Origin: Treponema rectale
GTDB lineage: Bacteria > Spirochaetota > Spirochaetia > Treponematales > Treponemataceae
DNA length: 64,000 nucleotides
Reading direction: 5' to 3'
Assembly: GCF_014202035.1 (NCBI RefSeq)
Contig: NZ_JACHFR010000001.1
Location: 682,001 to 746,000 of the forward strand
How positions within the stretch are numbered: position 1 is the first letter of the stretch; each line of letters starts with the position of its first letter. Positions 52,808-61,330 of the stretch are shown here, in pieces. The position numbers and the translations under genes were made by a program. Below the pieces are notes generated by a model, which worked only from the letters and a program-made list of their open reading frames with translations, was not told the DNA's origin and did not search any database.

Positions 52808-54718
52808 ATGAAAATAAAAGAAAATATCATCGTTTTTACAGGTGGAATCATTATATTATTTTTGACGGTCCTGAGTACTCTCTGGAATGTTAACAGTGCA
52901 CAAAGGCAGACTCACCTTGTTGCAGAGAGTGTAAGTAATTTTTATGTAGAGGAACTGGCAAACCGGCGGGTTACAATTATTTCTGATGCCTTAAAGCAGA
53001 ATTTTCAGTATATGCACAATGCCATTGATTCAATTACGAAGGAAGACATATCTTCTGTTTCTTCCCTTCGCAATTATCTCGGCCGGATTAGAAAACTTTA
53101 TGGAGTTGAAAGATTTTCTTTTGTAAATGAAGACGGACTTATCTACACCGCTCATTCTACAAGTTCAGGAAAAAGCAGGTATCCCTTTCTGGCAGAAGGG
53201 TTTTCTGAACCTCTTGTTACTACAGTAGTTAATTATGGTGGCGAAAAACAGCTTTTTATTGCCCTGCCCGTTTCCGGAATTACTTTTGACGGCAGGCAGA
53301 TTACGGCATGCTTTGCACAGGTAAACATTGATCAGATGGTACGTTCCAAGACTTTCAGGACGGAAAACATGGAAACCTATTTTAACATCTATCTGAAAAA
53401 TGGAGAAAGTCTTACGACAGTTCCTTTTGGAGGTGTTGAACCGGGCCGCAACATTCTTTCTGTAATTAAGGAAAATGATGAAAGCCGGGAAAGTTTTATT
53501 AAAATTACGGATGATTTTTTACATGAAAGAAAAGGCATGATTCATGTTCCTTACAGAAGGCAGGATGCCCACCTTTATTATACTCCCGTTGAAGAAACCG
53601 GCTGGATGCTTTCAATCCTTGTTTATGACAATGTAATTACCAGCCAGATAAGAGAAGGAAGCCGTACGATTGTAGCCCTTAATTACCTTCAGATTTTAAC
53701 AACACTGCTTTTTGTTATAGTTCTCTTTGTTATCTTCGCCATCACCCTCCGAAAGAATTCAAGACTCGTTATAGAACAGGAAAAAAGAATATCTGAAGAA
53801 ACAAAAAAAGCCTACGATAAATTACATAAAGAAACTCAGGGAATGCAGATTATCCACTCAATCATTCATTCAGGACCATGGACAATTGAATTTAATGAAA
53901 AAGGAGAAATTGAAAAATGTGTCTGGTCTCTGCCTTTCCGCAACATGCTGGGCTATCTTTCTGAAGAGAAATTTCCAGACAGGCTTGATTCCTGGGAAAA
54001 TCTACTTCATCCGGATGATAAAGAACGGGTTCTGAAGGCCTTTTGGGATTCTGTAAATGATTATTCAGGCAATACAGTTTATGATGTAGAATACCGCCTT
54101 TTAACAAAAAATGAAGGCTATAAATGGTACCATGCTGCAGGTAATCTTATCCGGCGGGAAGACGGCTCCCCTGCTACTTGTGTCGGACTCTTTATTGATA
54201 TTGATGAAAAGAAAAGTCTGAAGATTCTTTCTGAAACTGATCAGATGACAGGGCTTTTAAATCGTGTCAGTGGAGAAAAACAGGTTTCTGAGGAATTGCA
54301 GCATGGAAAAGGCGGGCTGTTTATTCTGCTTGATGTTGATCATTTTAAATTCTTTAATGATACCTTTGGTCATGGAGTTGGCGATAAGGTAATCATAAAC
54401 GTTGCTGCCTGCCTTAAGACAGTTTTTCGTGATGATGACATTATTTTCCGTCTTGGAGGAGATGAATTTGCAGCTTTTGCCAGGAACATTAATAAAATAG
54501 ATTCGGCTGATAAAATTATCAAGCGTTTTATTGACAGTCTTAAAACCATTTCAATTCCGGAACTTGAAGGAAAGTCAATAAATGCAAGTATAGGCGCCAT
54601 AGTACTGCCGGAAGGACTGGTAAGAGATTTTGCAACCTGTTACAAGCTTGTAGATGACTGTGTTTATGTGAGCAAAAAGACCGATGGCCGTTCAGCTGTA
54701 ACTTTTGCCCAGATATAG
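52808..54718 (+). CDS. membrane sensor diguanylate cyclase (sensor-PAS-GGDEF)
   Basis: The 636-residue protein has a membrane helix near the N-terminus (about 8-26), an extracytoplasmic sensing domain (about 30-295), a second helix (about 297-318), a PAS/PAC region (about 350-465) and a GGDEF domain. GGDEF 550-554 is intact (RLGGDEFAAF) and the inhibitory I-site R541-D-D-D544 lies five residues upstream, so it should make c-di-GMP and be product-inhibited. The adjoining lipoprotein probably delivers a ligand signal to the sensing domain. Start at ATG 52808 with GGTGGAT near; 10-bp gap. Confidence 0.93.
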   Translation: MKIKENIIVFTGGIIILFLTVLSTLWNVNSAQRQTHLVAESVSNFYVEELANRRVTIISDALKQNFQYMHNAIDSITKEDISSVSSLRNYLGRIRKLYGVERFSFVNEDGLIYTAHSTSSGKSRYPFLAEGFSEPLVTTVVNYGGEKQLFIALPVSGITFDGRQITACFAQVNIDQMVRSKTFRTENMETYFNIYLKNGESLTTVPFGGVEPGRNILSVIKENDESRESFIKITDDFLHERKGMIHVPYRRQDAHLYYTPVEETGWMLSILVYDNVITSQIREGSRTIVALNYLQILTTLLFVIVLFVIFAITLRKNSRLVIEQEKRISEETKKAYDKLHKETQGMQIIHSIIHSGPWTIEFNEKGEIEKCVWSLPFRNMLGYLSEEKFPDRLDSWENLLHPDDKERVLKAFWDSVNDYSGNTVYDVEYRLLTKNEGYKWYHAAGNLIRREDGSPATCVGLFIDIDEKKSLKILSETDQMTGLLNRVSGEKQVSEELQHGKGGLFILLDVDHFKFFNDTFGHGVGDKVIINVAACLKTVFRDDDIIFRLGGDEFAAFARNINKIDSADKIIKRFIDSLKTISIPELEGKSINASIGAIVLPEGLVRDFATCYKLVDDCVYVSKKTDGRSAVTFAQI

Positions 54719-54801
54719 TTTACTGTTTACATATTTTTTATATAATAAAATCAAGGTATAAAATACTCTTAAAAGTTTATGTAAACAGAGGTTTATTCAA
54801 A

Positions 54802-55848
54802 ATGAAAAAAGCAGTAAAAATTTTTGCAGTATTATCTGCAGCTGCCGGACTGGCGTTTTCATCCTGTTCAACGGATTCTGGAAGTTCACCGAAGAATGAA
54901 TCAATTTTAGAAAAAGATGAATTGGATGGGAAAGTTTTAAAAAGAGAAAATCATTTAACAGATGCAACATATGGTGGTTATACTGTTATACAATCATACG
55001 TCTTTAACGATGGAGAATGTGAATATACAAAAGAACAGAAAGGTGATGAAGGTTCACAAATTTAAGATTCAGTATCAAAAAAGTATATTTACAATTATTC
55101 CTATGATTCAGAAAATAAAACTTTAACTTTTTCTCTAAAAAAAGCATTTCTGGATAATTCCTGGATAACTACTCCCCAGGAAATGATGCAGTTTAGAATT
55201 AATTCTGTTTCAGAGGCAGAACTTAAAAATAAGTTAACAGCTAACGATACTTTCATCTTAGCTGAAGACGATGAAAACTCGCTTAATAATTATCATTCGT
55301 ATTTTGAAGAAGCTGCAAAAAGATTTGGCGAAAATGAGTTTGTGCCTTTCAAGATTCTTGTTGAAGAAGTTGAAGATGATTCAACTAAAAGAAATTTAAT
55401 CTGGTATAAGCTGCCTTCAAAACTTGATGATGCAAATGCTAATTTTGCTTATAAAGAAATTGAAAGTTACCCGGAATATGATCTGGAGTTTGAAACCGTC
55501 AGCTGCATTTTTGATAAAGGTGCAGATTTCATGTTTAATGATAAAACTGATGATGAACAGTTAAAAAATATAACCGGTGCCTTTTACATAGAAAATGATA
55601 AAATTGTTGTAAAAAGTCCTGTTCTGGCTTTATACAACTGGAATGATGATAAAGAGACATACATTGTTTCCTGTGAAAAACTTTCCGAAAACATCAACCT
55701 TGATTATGTTGAAAACTCTGACGGATCATACAGTATTACTCCTTTGAATTTCCCGGAAATTCTCAGCAGTTACAATAACAAGGCATTTACTGTAAAAAAT
55801 ACAAATGAACCGGTAAGTGTTACATACAGCCTGATTACCGGGGAGTAA
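54802..55848 (+). pseudogene. lipoprotein gene with an in-frame TAA at 55063
   Basis: The frame opens with a lipoprotein signal (KKAVKIFAVLSAAAGLAFSS, Cys22) and continues past a TAA at 55063-55065 to another stop at 55846. The downstream part in the same frame shows normal codon use and acidic protein character (ATGATGCAG at 55180 gives a later Met). Without the stop it would encode about 348 residues; as it stands, the product is an 87-residue piece. A single base change of CAA, AAA or GAA would restore the gene. A sequencing error is also possible. No family recognised. Confidence 0.7.
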
Positions 55849-55909
55849 GGAAAATTTGCAATCCGCTGCCGGCAAAATATAAAGGTAAAAGTATGTATGC
55901 AGACTGGAA

Positions 55910-56797
55910 TTATTTTGCCGACAGTTTACAGTAATCGCACTCCAGGCCTTTTACGTCAACCTTGCAGGTAAAGAGACAGCCGTCCAGTTCACCGGTCTGG
56001 CTGGTAGCTGCACTTGTGATAAAAAGAGTATCCAGCTTGTCTCCCGTAAAGCAGCAGGAGGTTACGTTTTTAGCAGGCACATTTACAACTGCAAGAAGAG
56101 AGCCGTCTTTTGTACTTCTCTCTTCTATGCGGCTGCCACCCCAAACGGCTACCCAGAGATTATCTTCAGAATCAATGCACATTCCATCTGTAATGCCCCG
56201 ACCTTCTTCCATCCTGAACAAAATCCTGCGGTTTGAAATTTTGCCAGTCTTCAGATCATAATCATATTCAAAAACTGCATACTGTAGCGAATCAGAAAAA
56301 TAGAACTTCTTCCGGTCTGAGCTCCAGGCAAGTCCATTGGAAATTTTAGTATCAGACTGCTTTACAGTTACTTTTCCATTTTCAAGACAAAACAGATTTC
56401 CGCTTGCGTCATGTATTCCATCATCAACGGAAGAACCAAACCAGACTCGGCCTTCAGGGTCAGCCTTTACGTCATTTGAACGCTGCCAGGGTTTATAATA
56501 TTCAGAAAGATTTTTGATAAGAAGAGGTTTAGTGCCATCTGCATTTTCAAGATAAAGACCATCTGTTCCGGCAATCAGATAAGTGCCGGGTTTTTCAGCC
56601 GGAACCGCAGAGCCGATTGCCTGTCCGTAACTAAAACACCTTCGGGTTCCATCTGCTCCAAGGGTAAAAAATTTTCCTTCCGTAATATCAACCCAGGAAA
56701 GGGTTTTTGTGCGGGCATCATAAAAAGGAGACTCTCCGAGCGTGTGTTTTTCTTTTAAGAAAAGTTCAGCTGTATAAGTTTTGATTTGGTTTATCAT
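55910..56797 (-). CDS. SMP-30/gluconolactonase-family protein
   Basis: The 295-residue six-bladed propeller has ESPFYDARTKTLSWVDI near the start, RSNDVKADPEGRVWFGS, SNGLAWSSDRKKFYFSDS and a metal-site ITDGMCIDSEDNLWVAVWGG. These match the SMP-30/gluconolactonase/LRE family, which hydrolyses sugar lactones using a bound divalent metal. Substrate is unknown. No ribosome site is clear. It is convergent with the interrupted lipoprotein gene and 51 bp before the DUF72 gene on the same strand. Confidence 0.88.
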   Translation of the reverse strand: MINQIKTYTAELFLKEKHTLGESPFYDARTKTLSWVDITEGKFFTLGADGTRRCFSYGQAIGSAVPAEKPGTYLIAGTDGLYLENADGTKPLLIKNLSEYYKPWQRSNDVKADPEGRVWFGSSVDDGIHDASGNLFCLENGKVTVKQSDTKISNGLAWSSDRKKFYFSDSLQYAVFEYDYDLKTGKISNRRILFRMEEGRGITDGMCIDSEDNLWVAVWGGSRIEERSTKDGSLLAVVNVPAKNVTSCCFTGDKLDTLFITSAATSQTGELDGCLFTCKVDVKGLECDYCKLSAK

Positions 56798-56848
56798 AAA
56801 AACATCCTGTCACAAAATTTTACATAACTCATCAGTTTGAATATAGCT

Positions 56849-57847
56849 TTAATGTTTTAAAATCATTTCTTTCAGTTTCAGTCCGTTTTTAGCCCCACTG
56901 CCGTTGGGATGATTGTTAAAGTATACCTGAACTTTTTTCCCTTCCCGTACTGCCGCATTTATTATGGGAACAAACTGAGTCAATTCATTTTCCGAATAAT
57001 CATAGCAATATCGGGCACTGCCGCCAGGAGATTCACCTGCTGCAGACGTCGCTTTCGCGCCGTTTGCATGAGTGGAAATTATTGACGTTTGCGCCTTCGG
57101 CGCATGCGCATACATCGCTTTCGCTCCGTTTGCATGAGTGGAAATTATTGACGTTTGCGCCTTCGGCGCATGCGCATACGTCGCTTTCGCGCCGTTTGCA
57201 TGAGTGGAAACTATTGACGTTTGCGCCTTTGGCGCATGCGCATACCAGGCACTGGCATTCCGCCCGTGAAGCCGGAGATAAGCCTTGTTTCCAATAAAGG
57301 GAGTTTTTGTCAGCGTTCCATCCGGAAGGTTTTTAAGCCGGGGCATGTCACAGAACACGATTCCTGCATTCCGTTTTTCGAGCCCTTCAAAAACGCTGTC
57401 CTTTATCCATTCCTTGTGACGGAATTCTATCATCACCGGAAAGCCTTCAAACTTTTGAATCAAGTTTGCAAGGTAAATGCGGTTATCTCTGGTGTAATGA
57501 AAACTCTCCGGCATCTGGAACAGCACTGCAGAAAGACAGCCTTTCTGCTCCAGCGGAATTAAAGCGGTTTTGAAATCTTCAGCGGTGGTCTGCCAGGTTG
57601 AATCTGTTTCGTGGGTCAGAAGCCTGTTTGCCTTTATGCTGAACTGGATTCTGCCTTCACTCCGCTGGTAAAATGAATAAAGCCGTTCTGCCGTGGGCAT
57701 GTTGTAAAACGTACTGTTCAGTTCCAGGGCATTGAACTGTGTGGCGTAGTAACTGAGAAAATCTTTACGTTTTAAATCCTGGGGATAGAAAACACCCTTC
57801 CATTCAGGGTAATCGTATCCGCTGGTACCGATTAAGACGGGGAACAT
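56849..57847 (-). CDS. DUF72 protein with an in-frame 3 x 22-residue repeat insertion
   Basis: The protein has about 332 residues. The DUF72 fold is clear: LIGTSGYDYPEWKG at the N-terminus, LNSTFYNMPT, SIKANRLLTH, MIEFRHKEW, and YLRLHGRNASAW. The C-terminal CYDYSENELTQF and KVQVYFNNHPNGSGAKN follow. Between the HGRN motif and CYDYSENEL lie three near-identical 22-residue units (YAHAPKAQTSIISTHANGAK type), absent from the family as I know it. Start ATG 57847 preferred over a TTG 18 bases upstream. DUF72 function is uncertain. Confidence 0.85.
   Translation of the reverse strand: MFPVLIGTSGYDYPEWKGVFYPQDLKRKDFLSYYATQFNALELNSTFYNMPTAERLYSFYQRSEGRIQFSIKANRLLTHETDSTWQTTAEDFKTALIPLEQKGCLSAVLFQMPESFHYTRDNRIYLANLIQKFEGFPVMIEFRHKEWIKDSVFEGLEKRNAGIVFCDMPRLKNLPDGTLTKTPFIGNKAYLRLHGRNASAWYAHAPKAQTSIVSTHANGAKATYAHAPKAQTSIISTHANGAKAMYAHAPKAQTSIISTHANGAKATSAAGESPGGSARYCYDYSENELTQFVPIINAAVREGKKVQVYFNNHPNGSGAKNGLKLKEMILKH
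57048..57245. repeat. three tandem 66-bp repeats inside the DUF72 gene
   Basis: Units 57048-57113, 57114-57179 and 57180-57245 differ at only one to three positions each. Every unit contains the palindromic GCGCCTTCGGCGC and TGCGCATGCGCA strings. The unit length is a multiple of three, so the DUF72 frame is kept. The opposite strand is also open across the array. Confidence 0.95.
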
Positions 57848-57993
57848 TTTATCTTCTTTAAACAATTATTCCGGATTATATGATACTTTACCAGTTTATA
57901 ATAGAGTCATAACATCGAAAAAAAAGGGTTTTATTATGGAAAACACAATTAATGTATTAATCTTCGTAGGAGGAATCGTTGATGCAGTGTAGT

Positions 57994-58590
57994 TCATCTG
58001 GCTAGAGCGTTTGAATGGCATTCAAATCCAAAGTTTTCAATTCTCTTAAAATAAACTCCCCCGTTCTGCTTGAGCCACTTATTGCAGCGTTTATAATCCG
58101 GGAAAATCCGCAGTACTTCATCATAAAATTCTTTTGAGTGATTCATGTGGTGGCGGTGGCAGAGTTCGTGCACTACTACACTATCAAGAATTTCCGGCGG
58201 CATCAGTACCAGAAGACAGTTGAAATTGAGATTCCCGTCTACAGAACAACTTCCCCAGCGTGACTTCTGCAGGCGGATAAAGATGCGGTTGTAGGAAATG
58301 TCTGCCATTTTGGCGTAGTACTCTACCCTTTGCGGAATTATTACCCTCGCCTTTTTCTTGATTTGTCTGATGTCTTCTTCTGTGAGAGGGCCCATGAAGT
58401 CAGCCAGTTTCGACTGCTTTTCAACCTTTTCGATCTGCTTTGTAATCCAGTCCTTTTTTTCGCGGATAAAGTTTTCTGCAACAAATGTCGGCGTTCCAAG
58501 CGGCACTTTTACGATGATTTTTCTGTCATCTGCCACCTGGATACTCATTGATCGTCGTCGTGATTTCTGGATTACGTAGGTTATTTTCAT
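57994..58590 (-). CDS. YgjP-type zinc metallopeptidase (DUF45/M48-like)
   Basis: The 198-residue protein has the zinc motif VVHELCHRHHMNHSKEFY (HELCH plus downstream His/Glu) and an upstream SRWGSCSVDGNLNF block, as in the YgjP family. It has no membrane helix. Substrate unknown. The start is ATG 58590, two bases after the DUF4160-type gene's stop (58592), so it is the last gene of a three-gene minus-strand unit. Confidence 0.87.
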   Translation of the reverse strand: MKITYVIQKSRRRSMSIQVADDRKIIVKVPLGTPTFVAENFIREKKDWITKQIEKVEKQSKLADFMGPLTEEDIRQIKKKARVIIPQRVEYYAKMADISYNRIFIRLQKSRWGSCSVDGNLNFNCLLVLMPPEILDSVVVHELCHRHHMNHSKEFYDEVLRIFPDYKRCNKWLKQNGGVYFKRIENFGFECHSNALAR

Positions 58591-58591
58591 T

Positions 58592-58744
58592 TTACGAATT
58601 TCTTACGGACTTTGTAATCCAGATTTTTGTTGCGTTTTTTTCAGGCTTGCCTTGTGCAACATGAACATGAATTGGTTCAAGAGGTTCATTTTCATCTGCC
58701 CAGAAATATACCCAGTAAGAACCAATCTTAAAAACCTGAGGCAT
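58592..58744 (-). CDS. DUF4160-type small protein
   Basis: The 50-residue reading MPQVFKIGSYWVYFWADE... contains PIHVHVAQGKPEKNATKIW, an HVHV pattern like DUF4160 (HFHV-type) proteins of toxin-antitoxin-like pairs. Start overlaps the preceding gene by 17 bp and its stop nearly touches the YgjP-type start. The overlap pattern strongly suggests it is a real coupled gene; family match is moderate. Confidence 0.7.
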   Translation of the reverse strand: MPQVFKIGSYWVYFWADENEPLEPIHVHVAQGKPEKNATKIWITKSVRNS

Positions 58745-59000
58745 TTTCGAAACCACCTTTCTGGGCAAAATTCAAAATTAAATGAGCTGTTGATTCTATT
58801 ATTTCCTGATATTTTTTTATTTCATCATCGGTAAAGCCGTTTATATTTTTCCATTTGTAGCCGGGAATAAAACAAGATGCGTTATGAAAACAGTCTTTTT
58901 CATCTGGCTTTTCAATATAAACTTCTACTTTTCCGTCTGGAAGCATTTCTGAGTGTACAATTTCTGTTTCATCATCTAATGTAAGAAAAGGATATTTCAT
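58728..59000 (-). CDS. small acidic protein paired with the DUF4160-type gene
   Basis: The 90-residue protein starts MKYPFLTLDDETEIVHSEML and ends QKGGFENASGF. Start 59000 (not 59015) has GGAGG seven bases upstream. It overlaps the DUF4160-type start by 17 bp. Pairing with a DUF4160 partner is commonly DUF2442; this protein does not clearly match that family, so the partner assignment is inference. Upstream, a 35-residue frame (59104-58997) ends ATGA on this start and may be a leader. Confidence 0.65.
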   Translation of the reverse strand: MKYPFLTLDDETEIVHSEMLPDGKVEVYIEKPDEKDCFHNASCFIPGYKWKNINGFTDDEIKKYQEIIESTAHLILNFAQKGGFENASGF

Positions 59001-59167
59001 ATACTTGCCTCCCATTGATAATTATAACACAGGAACTTAATAGAGTCATTAGCAATGTCCCCGAGTTCTTTTGTTACAACATGGTCGCGGTAGCTAATTT
59101 TCATTCATAATTCAGCTGTATGTTTCAGTTCTTCATCTGTTTTTTCGTATGTAAAAATTTGGTGAAT

Positions 59168-59824
59168 CTAATCCAGATGTAAAAGTCTAAAATGATTTTT
59201 CCAGTAATCAATCAGGCCGTCAGTTTTCATTTTGCTGAGTTCGGCACTTAAAGCAGAACGGTCTACCTGTAAATAATCTGCAAGTTGCTGCCTGTCATAA
59301 GGAATATCAAATTCTGCATGGGGGCTTTTTGCAGGCAGGCAGGATGAAAGATATGCCAGAAGTCTTCCTCTGATTGTCTTAGCATTTGTATGAAAGATCC
59401 GCTGTGAAAGATGAAGATTTTTATTCATGCTGATCTGCAGAATATTTTGAAGCAAAATTGAATTGATTTTATTGTCATCCTGTAAAAAAAGCTTTTTAGG
59501 TTTTAAGAGCATAATCTTGGAATCTTCAACAGCAACAACATCTACCATCAAAGGTTTGCCTGTTAAGGCATAAGTCTCTCCGAAAACCTTTCCGCTTCCA
59601 AGATTATCAATAATAGTTTTATTTCCCCAATAATCTGTGCTTTCTATTTGAATTCGTCCTTCAAGTACAAAGCCCATTACTTCTGTTATGCTTCCTGATT
59701 TAAAAATACACTCCCCTTTCTTTAGAGACTTTTCTGAACTTTCAAAAAGCTTTAATGCCTCTGGCAGGCTTTTTTCATCAAGGCCGGTAAAAAGAGGATG
59801 TTTAATCAGTTCAAGGATATTCAT
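59168..59824 (-). CDS. Crp/Fnr-family transcription regulator
   Basis: The 218-residue protein has a cyclic-nucleotide-binding-like N-terminal beta-roll (about 10-125; LKKGECIFKSGSITEVMGFV, GSGKVFGETYALTG) and a C-terminal winged helix (YDRQQLADYLQVDRSALSAE). No cysteine set for an Fe-S cluster like FNR is seen at the N-terminus. It is divergent from the ferredoxin-like gene; a palindromic site lies between them and is a good candidate for its operator. In other anaerobes such pairs belong to the HcpR/nitrosative-stress group; that role is inference. Confidence 0.85.
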   Translation of the reverse strand: MNILELIKHPLFTGLDEKSLPEALKLFESSEKSLKKGECIFKSGSITEVMGFVLEGRIQIESTDYWGNKTIIDNLGSGKVFGETYALTGKPLMVDVVAVEDSKIMLLKPKKLFLQDDNKINSILLQNILQISMNKNLHLSQRIFHTNAKTIRGRLLAYLSSCLPAKSPHAEFDIPYDRQQLADYLQVDRSALSAELSKMKTDGLIDYWKNHFRLLHLD

Positions 59825-59844
59825 ATTTTTAGTTTATTTGATTT

Positions 59845-59862
59845 TTGTTGTTTTAACAACAT
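59845..59862. promoter_or_regulatory. candidate Crp-family operator
   Basis: TGTTG (59846-59850), six bases, CAACA (59857-59861) form a symmetric site of about 16 bp. It lies between the divergent Crp-type and ferredoxin-type genes, about 21 bp upstream of the former's start and 60 bp of the latter's. Shape and location fit a Crp-family dimer site. Confidence 0.6.
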
Positions 59863-59921
59863 TCTTTTTAACCTCATACTGATAAATTAAATCCATAAAA
59901 AAGATTGAATCGAGGTTAATT

Positions 59922-60656
59922 ATGATTAGAAAGATTGTTAAGATTGATGAGGAAAAATGCACTGGCTGTGGTTTATGTGCTTCTGCCTGCCACGAAAATG
60001 CAATTGTTATGGAAAATGGAAAGGCTCATCTTTTACGTGATGATTTTTGTGATGGATTTGGAGACTGTCTTCCGGCCTGCCCTGCAGGTGCAATTACAAT
60101 TGAAGAGAGGGAAAGTGCAGAATATAATCCGCAGGCAGTTGAAATGCGAAAGCAGATTCTTGCCCGGCAGCAGGAGGAAAGTCCGATGCCACATCCTCAT
60201 TCCGGAGGCTGCCCTGGAAGTGCAATGCATACGTTTAATCGATCTCAGGCCTCAGTCTCAGAAAATGAACCCTCAGCGAAAACATCAGTACAAAGCGAAC
60301 TGATGCAGTGGCCGGTTCAAATCAAACTGCTTCCTGTTCAGGCACCTTTTTATGAAAATGCAAATCTTCTGATTGCCGCTGACTGTACAGCCTATGCATA
60401 CGCTGCTTTCCATAGGGATTTTATCAAGAATCACATTACGCTCGTCGGCTGTCCAAAACTAGATGAAGGCGACTACACAGAAAAGCTTACAGCGATTATA
60501 AGTCAGAACAATATAAAAAGCCTTACTATTGTGAGAATGGAAGTTCCCTGCTGCGGAGGACTTGAACGTGCTGCAACAGATGCCCTTAAAGCAAGTGGAA
60601 AATTCCTTCCCTGGCGAATTGTTGTAATCAGCCGGGATGGTGAGATTTTGGAATAA
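59922..60656 (+). CDS. 4Fe-4S ferredoxin-type protein
   Basis: The 244-residue protein has two clusters at the N-terminus: CTGCGLCASACHENA (about 12-27) and CDGFGDCLPACPAGA (about 44-58), as in ferredoxins that pair with Hcp-type enzymes. The remaining 160 residues form an alpha/beta domain with CPKLDEGDYTEK and MEVPCCGGLERA, carrying extra cysteines. Its role is electron transfer, probably in stress response. It is alone on this strand; divergent Crp-type regulator upstream. Start after AGGTTAAT-like site. Confidence 0.85.
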   Translation: MIRKIVKIDEEKCTGCGLCASACHENAIVMENGKAHLLRDDFCDGFGDCLPACPAGAITIEERESAEYNPQAVEMRKQILARQQEESPMPHPHSGGCPGSAMHTFNRSQASVSENEPSAKTSVQSELMQWPVQIKLLPVQAPFYENANLLIAADCTAYAYAAFHRDFIKNHITLVGCPKLDEGDYTEKLTAIISQNNIKSLTIVRMEVPCCGGLERAATDALKASGKFLPWRIVVISRDGEILE

Positions 60657-60686
60657 TGTCTGTTACTCTTTGTGCATCACAATAAC

Positions 60687-61124
60687 TTAATTGTGTGATA
60701 AATAGTCATCAATATCTTCAATATCCAGCACCTTGTATCCGGCCTTAATGCAGAGATTTGCAAAAAGTCCATGTCCAGGGATTTTCTTACCAGAGAAAGT
60801 CCCGTCATAGATCTGCTTAATCCCACATGAAGGACTTCGACTCTGGAGAATAATCAAATCAGGATTTTCTTTCTGTACAGTTTTAAAAGCTTTTTGAGCA
60901 CCGAGGGTAAACTCTTTTGTGATGTTTTTCCCTTCAGTGTTCATAACGTTGCCGTCTACAATTTCTGCAGAAGGACGTGGGGTTGGCAGTCCGCCTAAAA
61001 CTTCAGGGCAGACTTTTATTATTTCGTGAGCCTGGAGAAACTCCATCATTTTCTGATCGAGGTTGTTTCCGCCGTTATATTTGCAGTTGTCCCCGGCAAG
61101 ACAGGCGCTGACTATTACTTTCAT
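60687..61124 (-). CDS. DUF523-family protein
   Basis: The 145-residue protein has the conserved SACLAGDNCKYNGG start, CPEVLGGLPTPRP, and a C-terminal SRSPSCGIKQIYDGTF. DUF523 proteins are linked to tRNA or Fe-S biology by genomic context only. Start ATG 61124 overlaps the upstream stop as ATGA; the longer reading uses TTG 61136. It is coupled to the winged-helix fragment. Confidence 0.88.
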   Translation of the reverse strand: MKVIVSACLAGDNCKYNGGNNLDQKMMEFLQAHEIIKVCPEVLGGLPTPRPSAEIVDGNVMNTEGKNITKEFTLGAQKAFKTVQKENPDLIILQSRSPSCGIKQIYDGTFSGKKIPGHGLFANLCIKAGYKVLDIEDIDDYLSHN

Positions 61125-61330
61125 ATAATTTCCCAATGCCCGTTTTTGTCGGCACCAACTCGTTTAATAATTTTTTGATTCTGAAGTTTCTTCATATTCT
61201 CAATTATGCTCTTGCGAGTAATACCAATAATCTCTGCTAATTTTTCCTGTGTTACAAACGGTTTTTTCTTTATTTCTTCAAGAATCTTTTTCTGATTTGC
61301 AGTGAATTTTACAGTAACGTTTACAGTCAC
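61121..61330 (-). pseudogene. winged-helix fragment, probable remnant of an AlbA_2-type protein
   Basis: The 69-residue reading (FTANQKKILEEIKKKPFVTQ, then EKLAEIIGITRKSI, ending VGADKNGHWEII) matches the C-terminal winged helix of AlbA_2/Fic-type regulators. The frame can be extended upstream about 11 codons to a stop. A separate short frame, MNEDITKQIEIQ, starts just before it in another phase. This looks like the tail of a lost or frameshifted gene, although the fragment may still be translated from GTG 61330 and couples to the DUF523 gene. Confidence 0.55.

Noticed and set aside
55870-55920. CGGCAAAATA/TATTTTGCCG inverted repeat near the end of the SMP-30 gene
   Set aside because: Loop is long, one arm lies in coding sequence, and no T-run follows; not a convincing terminator.
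57064-57297. Opposite-strand ORF across the DUF72 repeats
   Set aside because: Its openness follows from the repeat's composition; no start context, family or continuation supports it.
57936-57992. 18-residue ORF starting MENTINVLIF and ending in TAG, with more hydrophobic codons after the stop
   Set aside because: Too short, no strong ribosome site, no conserved family recognised; could be a decayed small membrane gene but cannot be supported.
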